A stretch of 64,000 bases of DNA from the NCBI GenBank assembly GCA_024349245.1, contig JALDNG010000456.1:69501-133500 (forward strand). The letters are read 5' to 3'. Position numbers and translations under genes: made by a program. The stretch is from Neodontobutis hainanensis (Eukaryota; Chordata; Actinopteri; Gobiiformes; Odontobutidae). Below, piece after piece: positions 57,780-64,000 of the stretch. Position 1 is the stretch's first letter. Every line of letters starts with the position of its first letter. The notes beneath the pieces are model-generated. The model worked only from the letters and a program-made list of their open reading frames with translations. It ran no database searches and had not been told where the DNA came from.

Positions 57780-58790
57780 ATTACCTGGAGCATCGAGAGA
57801 AGGGTCAGGAGGCTCTTGAGACATTGAGACGCCACCGGGGTTCCACCTAATCGCCTGTTTGTACCACCAGCACTACGAGGACAGGTAATATCTTGGGCTC
57901 ATTCGTCGCGGGTGTCCTGTCATCCTGGAGAGCGCAGGACACTGTTTAGAGCTCAAGAGAGGTTCTGGTGGCCAAACATGAAGAGGAGGTTACTGAATAT
58001 GTGGCAGCCTGTGATATTTGCTCCGCAATAAGACCTCCAATTCGCCCATCTCTGGTCTGCTGCATCCATTGCCTGTACCCCATCGTCCTTGGTCGGACAT
58101 CTCAGTGGATTTTGTTACTGGGTTACCTGTTTGGAGGGTAACAATACTGTGCTTACTGTGGTAGATAGGTTCTCCAAGATGGTGCGGTTCATCCCTTTGC
58201 CCAAACTGCCTTCTGCTAAGGAGACGGCAGAGGTTTTATTAAGTCATGTATGCAGAATTTTTGGTTTCCCCAGGAACGTGCTGTCCGACCGTGGGTCGCA
58301 GTTTGTAGCAGGTTTCTGGAGGGCTTTCTGCAGCCTTGTGGGAGCAACTGTCAGTCTGACTTCAGGCCATCATCCTCAGACCAGTGGTCAGACTGAACGG
58401 GTCAATCAGGATTTGGAGGTGGGATTAAGATGTCTGACCTCGAGGAACCCCACATCTTGGAGTAAGGTACTGGGATGGTTGGAATACGCACATAACACTT
58501 TGCCGAATGCATCTACTGGCCTGTCACCATTTCAGTGTGTTTTGGATATCAGCCACCCTTGTTTCCTGCTTTAGAGCAAGTGGTCAGTGTTCCATCTGCT
58601 CTGGCCTTAGTTCGCCGCCGCGTAGGAGTCAGGCTCGACAATCCCTTCTAAGGAGCTCCGACCTATACAAGACAGTTGCTGATCGTAGGAGGAGGAAGCT
58701 CCAACTTACCGAGTGGGACAGAAGGTGTGGCTATCCACGAAGGATATCCCATTACGAGTAGAGTCCGTAAGTTAGCACCAAGATTCATTG
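57780..58790 (+). pseudogene. Gypsy integrase, broken
   Basis: The zinc-binding part is in pieces near 57,880-58,060 (HSSRVSCHPGE, WWPNMKRR, then a CDIC motif). The catalytic core is open over 58,089-58,574, with VLTVVDRFSKMVRFIPL, LSDRGSQFVAGFW (second Asp) and HPQTSGQTERVNQDLE (Glu). The first Asp lies in the SVDFVTGLP segment near 58,102, one frame away. It joins the cDNA to host DNA, producing the 5-bp duplication seen. Confidence 0.88.
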
Positions 58791-58859
58791 GTCCTTTCCC
58801 TGTGTCTAAAGTCTTGAACTCTGTTGCGGTCAGACTAAAGCTCCCGGGACTATGAAGGT

Positions 58860-59140
58860 CCACCCAGCGTTCCATGTAAGCCGGATAAAGCCTGTAAGGG
58901 AGAGCTCTTTGGTCCCTGCCTCCAGACCCCCACCACCCCCGGATCATTGATGGTGGGCGGTGTATACGGTGCGGAAGTTGATGGCAGTTCGTCGCAGAGG
59001 AGAGGGTTCCAGTACCTTGTGGATTGGACTGGATACGGTCGAGGAGAGGTCCTGGGTACCGGCCAGGAACATTCTGGACCCAGACCTCATTCGGGACTTT
59101 CACCATCGCCACCCACAGGATCCTGGGCCGTCCGGTGACG
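58860..59140 (+). pseudogene. Gypsy integrase C-terminus with chromodomain
   Basis: Split over two frames: HPAFHVSRIKP-type segment near 58,862, then VYTVRKLMAVRRRG, FQYLVDWTGYG and RSWVPARNILDPDLI up to 59,110. The W-x-G-Y-G and W-V-P-A-R-N-I-L-D-P pattern is the chromodomain of chromoviral integrases, thought to guide insertion to certain chromatin. Confidence 0.85.
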
Positions 59141-59144
59141 GCTC

Positions 59145-59156
59145 GTAAGGGGGTAC
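59145..59156 (+). promoter_or_regulatory. Gypsy polypurine tract
   Basis: GTAAGGGGGTAC directly precedes the 3' LTR; it primes plus-strand DNA synthesis. Confidence 0.85.
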
Positions 59157-59563
59157 TGTCATGTCCTAGTGTTGTGTGTTTATCTGTTTATGTATTGTAT
59201 TTCATTTCCTGTGTTTTATTGTGGAATCACTAAACCCTGTCTGTGTTCCAGATTGTCTTCCTGCCCTGGTGTCTTTCCCTCCACTGTGATTACCTGCTCC
59301 GCCCTAATGTGTTCCACCTGTGTCTCATTGTGTTCCCTTTATAGTCTGTGTGTTTTCCCCTGTCCTGTGCCAGATTGTCTTTTCCTTAGTGTGAGCTTTC
59401 CAGCGTTTCTTTGTATTGCATTCTAGTATTTTTGACCCTTGCATTGTCTTGTGATTACGTCTCTCGGATTTTGGACTTGTACCTTTGCCTCGGAAAATAA
59501 AGAATGTCAAAGCTCTGCCTTTCGTGGGATCTGCTTTGTGAGTCCTTTTGCCTGGTCCTGACA
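59157..59563 (+). mobile_element. Gypsy 3' LTR
   Basis: A 407-bp copy of the 5' LTR, ending GGTCCTGACA, followed by the TTCTG target duplication (59,564-59,568). Confidence 0.95.
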
Positions 59564-61545
59564 TTCTGGCTGGAGCCTGCTTCATCACCTCGGGCCTGTG
59601 CTACTGCTGGGGCCTGCTACACCACCTTGTATTTAGAGTTAAAAGGTCTCCACATTCACTGGTTTTCCTGGGATCTGTCTGAACTTTTGAAAATAAGAGT
59701 TTATGCTTGGGCTGAGGCGAGAAAAACAAAGTACTGGCTGGAGATTTGCAATGTTAAAAAGTAAAAATGTAAATATTAGTTTTCAAAAGATTCTGAGGAG
59801 TTTTCCAAAACTCTAGTCTTGGCTCTGGAGGAGCGTCCTCCAAAGTAAGCATCCTGGCGTTTGGTTAATGGCATTTATTTCCCAAAGAAATGGCTGCCTC
59901 TTCACAGCTCCTTATGACCACAGCCACAAATGTATCAAAAAACAAACTGATAACTTTTATTGGCACTCGTGTCTAGATAATACTCACCAAATTTGGGGCC
60001 TTTTAGAAGAAAACACATTGGGTTTAATCTTTTGTGAGGGTTGCAATTTAGATGGTTGCGTTCCACCCCACATGGCGGACTTCCTGTTCAGTTTAGGCTG
60101 TTGCTGTTATAGACTTTTCTGTTTGCCCTGAGGTGTCCTATGGATGTACCAAGTTTCATTTTCCTACGTTAGAAAAATTACTTTCACTTTCCATAGGCCG
60201 AATGGATTTTCATTTTCCAGGGGTCGCCACTGAGTCATTTCTTTTGATTATTTTTTCAAATACTTAAAATACATAAATTTTTTACCAGGCTTGAGTTTAG
60301 TGACCAATAAAATTAACTTTTTGTGCAAATTTACTGGGTCAAAATTAAGGATAATTTTGCAGAAAAATTTGCAGAAAAATAAAAATTAAATAAAAATATA
60401 AATTGAGCAAAAACAACAAGAAAAGGCATTGTCTATTTACCACACAAGTGTTTAGCTCATTTTGCCTAAGTTTGGTGTTTCTTGAATGAAGCAGCTATTT
60501 TCTGTCAATTTTTAAAAGTGAGGTGTATTCTAAGGCGGTTCACATTTTTAATTCAAAATGGCCGCCTTCTCGTGTGTGATAGGGTGTGGTCCCCATTGGC
60601 TTTTATGTTCATAAGCCCATGCTGGATGTGTGTACGAAGTTTCATTTGCCTAGGACAAACTAAAATTTTCCCTTCCCATTGACTTTTTCCACACATTTGC
60701 GCCGTTGCTATGGCAACACATTTATAAATAGGAGGTGGTTGTCATTGGCTTTTATGTTCGTCATGACATAAGTGATCTGTGTACCAAATTTTATGTCTCT
60801 ATGACAAACTAAATTCTTGGGTCCAATTATAAGTTTGTAGGTGGCGCTAGAGGCCATTTCTAAAGCAAACCCTTTTATTTACATATCTTTGTGTTCAGGT
60901 CGTGAATGTGCACAAACGCCTTTTTGGGTCCAACTTGATCCGAGAAGGCGTTTGAGAGTTAACGGATAATTTATTACCACAAAAATGGCCGCCCTGTTAC
61001 AGGCTTGCCACACCCACACCCGATAAGATATCAAAAACAAAATGACAGCTTTTGTTGGCACATGTGTCTAGATGATACTCACCAAAATTGGGGCCATTTA
61101 GACAAAAACACAATGAGTTGAATCCTTTGGCGTAAGGGGTGCGATTTAGGTGGTCGCGCCTTTCACCCCACATGGCGGACTTCCTGTTGAGTTTAGGCTG
61201 TGGCTGTCATAGACTTTTCTGTTTGCCCTGAGGTGTTCTATGGATGTACCAAGTTTTGTATTTCTACATTGGAAAAAATGTACTTTCACTTTCCATAGGC
61301 CCAATGTATTTTGACTTTTCTAGGGTCGCCACTGAGTCATTTTTATATTTTTATTTCGGGGACTTCAAATACATAAATTTTTCGCTGATCTTGAACTTTG
61401 GGCCCAATAAAAATGACTTTTCGTGCATGTTCACTGGGTCAAATTAAGGATCATTTTGCAGAAAAAAAATAAAAAAATAAAAAAATTAATAATCCGAGCA
61501 AAAACAATAGGCCCTCCCGGCTATCACCGGCTCGGGCCTAATAAA
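59564..61545. mobile_element. Unclassified dispersed repeat with two internal direct copies
   Basis: Right part of the repeat split by the Gypsy element. Two blocks of about 0.5 kb, 59,930-60,410 and 61,030-61,500, are clearly related: both carry ACCCCACATGGCGGACTTCC, AGACTTTTCTGTTTGCCCTG, TATGGATGTACCAAGTTT and GGGTCGCCACTGAGTCATTT. It ends at CCCGGCTATCACCGGCTCGG before the unit order resumes at 61,548. No protein-coding frame has a domain. The class is unknown to me. Confidence 0.5.
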
Positions 61546-61829
61546 TAAAATTAGGGATAAGAGAAGAAACATCTTCACCTTAAAAAAAACTCGTCTAGAT
61601 TCCTTTGCTTTAACCTTGCAGAACCTTCACAAACATGTTGAAAAATACCCCTTTAATTAGCAACATGTTGAGTAAATGTACTTAATAGTTACTAAAATGT
61701 AATAAGAATATTATACCCCCACCTCCTCCGTCTGTGAGTCGTGTCTCGGATGAAAAAATAAATTTAAAAAACGCAACCTTCATCAATAATAAAATTGTTA
61801 TCTGTGTTAGTTAATTGCATGTTGGGACA

Positions 61830-62062
61830 CTAAAGAATACCTGTCTGACAGAGTACGAGACATTTTAATTTCTGCAAGCCCTGGATGTACTGGTTTGTTA
61901 TGGTGAAGACGTAGATGAGTCCCACGGTAAAATTCTTAATTTACTGGTCTTTGTTCCCAATCTCTTATGGTCTACGACCAAAAAGACATCTTAAATACAA
62001 AAGACAAAAACAATAAGCACTCCTTTAGAGACAGTCACCAGGACAAGCCCAGAGAACAGCAG
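61830..62062 (-). pseudogene. Membrane-protein exon, unit 3 (remnant)
   Basis: Minus-strand homology to the 128-residue frame at 32,345-32,731, covering LLFSGLVLVTVSKGVLIVFV and the region past it. The N-terminal half is removed by the deletion at about 62,062, and the frame stops after FCI as in unit 1. Confidence 0.5.
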
Positions 62063-62329
62063 CTTTCTGCTTAATGTGCAAACTAACTCCAGCATACTAA
62101 CTATGTAATCTATTGGGTTTTATAAAAATCACTCGGTGCTCGATTTATTAGTCTGGCTATGTGGCTAAGCTAACTGTAACATACCAAACACATAGTTTGT
62201 ATAAATGAGCTCATAATTAACGATTTACAGCTTCGATCAAATGTTCACAAACATGTCTTGCAGCTTTAAAAACACTTGTTCTATTTTATTTATGTGTGTG
62301 CATTTTGAATAACAATAATATCCTACTTT

Positions 62330-63091
62330 CCTCTGACCTGTTGAGTAAAGTCAGAAACATTAGGACACGTGGACAAAGTCCGAGCGGACAGTTTCAGACA
62401 AACCCTGTCCGTTTTTACAAAAGTGTCCGGACTGTTTTCGTAGAGGCTAAAACAATGGCGGACATTTTAAAAGTAGCCAAGCGCCTCGTGGTTGTGGCTT
62501 GAGCCTGTCGCCAGTTTATGAGCTCGCTGCTGTTTTTCAAAGCAGCTCAAACTCTGCAGATGTAGTCCTTTTGAACATGGATTACTCCAGAGACGTGTAA
62601 CGCTAGTGAAGACGGGATTAGCTCCGACACTTTCTTCGTTGACTACATTTACACTTTTCTGCAGCAAAGCCTCTAAAACACTTTTAAAATGTGGTCACAC
62701 TCACAAACAGACAAAGACACGGACAAACCTGGATTGTTGCAGGCGTCGTCCCAGACGAGACTGAGACTCTGCAGCGGGAGGCGGACAAAGACGTCTGCTG
62801 TGAGCGCAGTGTCCACACAGAGACCCAGAGACTATAGACGATCCGGTTTGGAGTCACAATCACGACAATAGTCGACACGAGACAATGATTTCAATTCCCT
62901 TGAGCAGATATGAACTCTTCACGCGCACATTATCGGTTCTAGAAAGACTTTTGGCGGATTGTGGGCGGGAACTACCGGTGGCACTGACCCTCCTGTGATT
63001 GGTCACTTTTCCAGTAATCCCGCCCCCTGATCCCTTGACCTCTTGCACTATTTTGATTTACGGCAATCCACTTTGCTGCAGATCGTCGGAG
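62330..63091 (+). promoter_or_regulatory. Promoter of the integrase-core gene, unit 3
   Basis: Third copy of the conserved block, with GATTGGTCA at 62,997-63,005 and CCGCCCCCT at about 63,019-63,028. A 6-base loss (CGAGCC) near 62,682 distinguishes it from units 1 and 2. Confidence 0.5.
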
Positions 63092-64000
63092 ATGAAACAT
63101 TTCTGGAGTGTGCTGAGGTAATTAATTCTTAAAATATTTAAAAAACCTTTGTTTAGAGCGACAGTAGATCCATATATATATGTTTGTATGTTTGCAGAAA
63201 ACATGCTGCACATGTAGCAAGTCCGTTTAATAAGTTAGCTTTAGCTTAGCTTCGGCTGGTTTTCCATATATTTTGGTCTTGATTATTTCTCTTTTATCTT
63301 ATTTGTTCTTGGTATAAAATAGAAAACGGTCTGTTTTTTACTTCCAGATGCAGATTGTGTGAATGGTATTTGGTTAATAGTGAACAAAATGAACTGAAAT
63401 GAAATGAAGATAATACACAGCACAGATCAAATTGTTTACACAACTTTACTGTTATGAATCTGTAATGTATTTCATCGCTTATGAGCTTGGTCTAAGGGGT
63501 GCTAAAGTGTATTCTACTTTATTGAATGCCTTGTAAATGTCAAGGAACAGAATATAGATATTTTAGGTCATTAGGTGAGAATAATTAGTCGCCTCACTTT
63601 AATCTTTTTAACCAGGACTGCTAATAGAACACAGCAACTTCAGATGGTCTTAAGCACTGTGGACACCGTAGTTGGACAGATGGGCCGTCCTAGGGGTCAA
63701 CATTGACAAAGAAAGGCTGATGGAGTTATTGGACATGAATTTATCTGCAGATTGTATTTCAGAGTTCCTCGGTGTTTCAGTCAGAAGTGTTCACAGACGG
63801 ATGAGTGAGTTTGGGCTCTCTGCTCGACAGAGGTACAGTGCTGTTACTGATGAGGAGCTCGATGATGCAGTCCAACGGATAAAGAATGAAATGCCTACAG
63901 CCGGGTCTCGGTTTGTCAAAGGAAGACTTGTGTCCATGGGCGTCCGTGTACAGTGGAGAAGAGTGACTGCATCAATGCATCGAGTGGACTCTCTTGGGGT
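63092..64000 (+). pseudogene. Integrase-core gene, unit 3 (5' exons, cut by window end)
   Basis: Exon 1 at 63,092-63,117 (MKHFWSVL, GT donor) and exon 2 from 63,616 to beyond 64,000. Exon 2 reads the helix-turn-helix part and RYSAVTDEELDDAVQRIK as in unit 2, with ARQRYSA in place of ARLRYSA. The same extra G in the GGGG run (near 63,693) breaks the frame before VNIDKERLM, so this fault was shared by units 2 and 3 or is a repeated base-calling error. The window ends just before the position of the unit-2 TGA. Confidence 0.7.

Larger units (their letters stand above)
54418..59563 (+). mobile_element. Ty3/Gypsy chromovirus (Sushi-like), full length, broken
   Basis: A complete 5.15-kb element flanked by a perfect TTCTG duplication: 5' LTR, gag, protease, reverse transcriptase, RNase H, integrase, chromodomain, polypurine tract, 3' LTR. 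A C-terminal chromodomain and a CCHC gag place it with vertebrate chromoviruses such as Sushi-ichi. All coding regions carry stops or frameshifts despite nearly identical LTRs. It may be moved only by proteins of other copies, if at all. It lies within another dispersed repeat inside unit 3. Confidence 0.92.
51375..64000. repeat. Segmental duplication unit 3 (cut by window end)
   Basis: Third copy, starting TTGACAAAATGAAGTGTTGG. It carries zinc-finger array 3, a 7.3-kb composite insertion (about 54,210-61,548), the truncated membrane-protein exon, the promoter block and the first exons of the integrase-core gene. About 620 bp present in unit 1 (16,040-16,658) are deleted at a junction near 62,062. 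Confidence 0.9.

Overview
This looks like nuclear DNA of a ray-finned (teleost) fish. The evidence is LINE2 reverse-transcriptase remnants of teleost type, a Ty3/Gypsy chromovirus with a C-terminal chromodomain, a fish Fc-receptor-like Ig exon, C2H2 zinc-finger arrays, metazoan integrase-core genes with introns, and very long microsatellite-derived arrays. There are no bacterial features: no operons, rRNA, tRNA genes or CRISPR.

Layout. (a) 1-5,640: mostly non-coding, with one Ig-like exon (minus strand), two non-LTR retrotransposon remnants, a Tc1/mariner-type remnant and a GGAT microsatellite. (b) 5,663-9,801: a 4.1-kb satellite of mixed 10- and 12-bp units. (c) 10,160-13,030: AT-rich transposon debris. 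(d) 13,035 to the end: three copies of one segmental duplication unit. Each unit has a C2H2 zinc-finger array (minus), a single-pass membrane-protein exon (minus), a conserved promoter-like block, an integrase-core gene (plus), a convergent HECT-E3-like pseudogene (minus) and an ACCAG-type minisatellite. Unit 1 is about 13,035-22,860. Unit 2 is about 25,155-51,046 and has been enlarged by insertions and a six-fold longer minisatellite. Unit 3 is about 51,375 to beyond 64,000, interrupted by a composite 7.3-kb insertion that contains a 5.15-kb Gypsy chromovirus.

How the parts relate. The zinc-finger genes have 13, about 25 and 13 fingers. Each carries small frameshifts, and each ends beside a fragment of an endogenous retrovirus LTR that points towards it. 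The integrase-core gene has recognisable splice sites. It lacks the exon that should carry the second catalytic Asp and the Glu, and unit 2 has an in-frame TGA. The HECT-like gene keeps several exon-sized coding blocks with splice signals. Many lesions are one-base changes in homopolymer runs, so decay and residual assembly error must be told apart.

No part of the window can be declared a new biological system from sequence alone. The strongest leads are the triplicated zinc-finger/integrase/HECT unit, the inverted-LTR insertion with an empty site preserved in unit 1, the two-length satellite, and a 128-residue membrane protein that is open only in unit 2.
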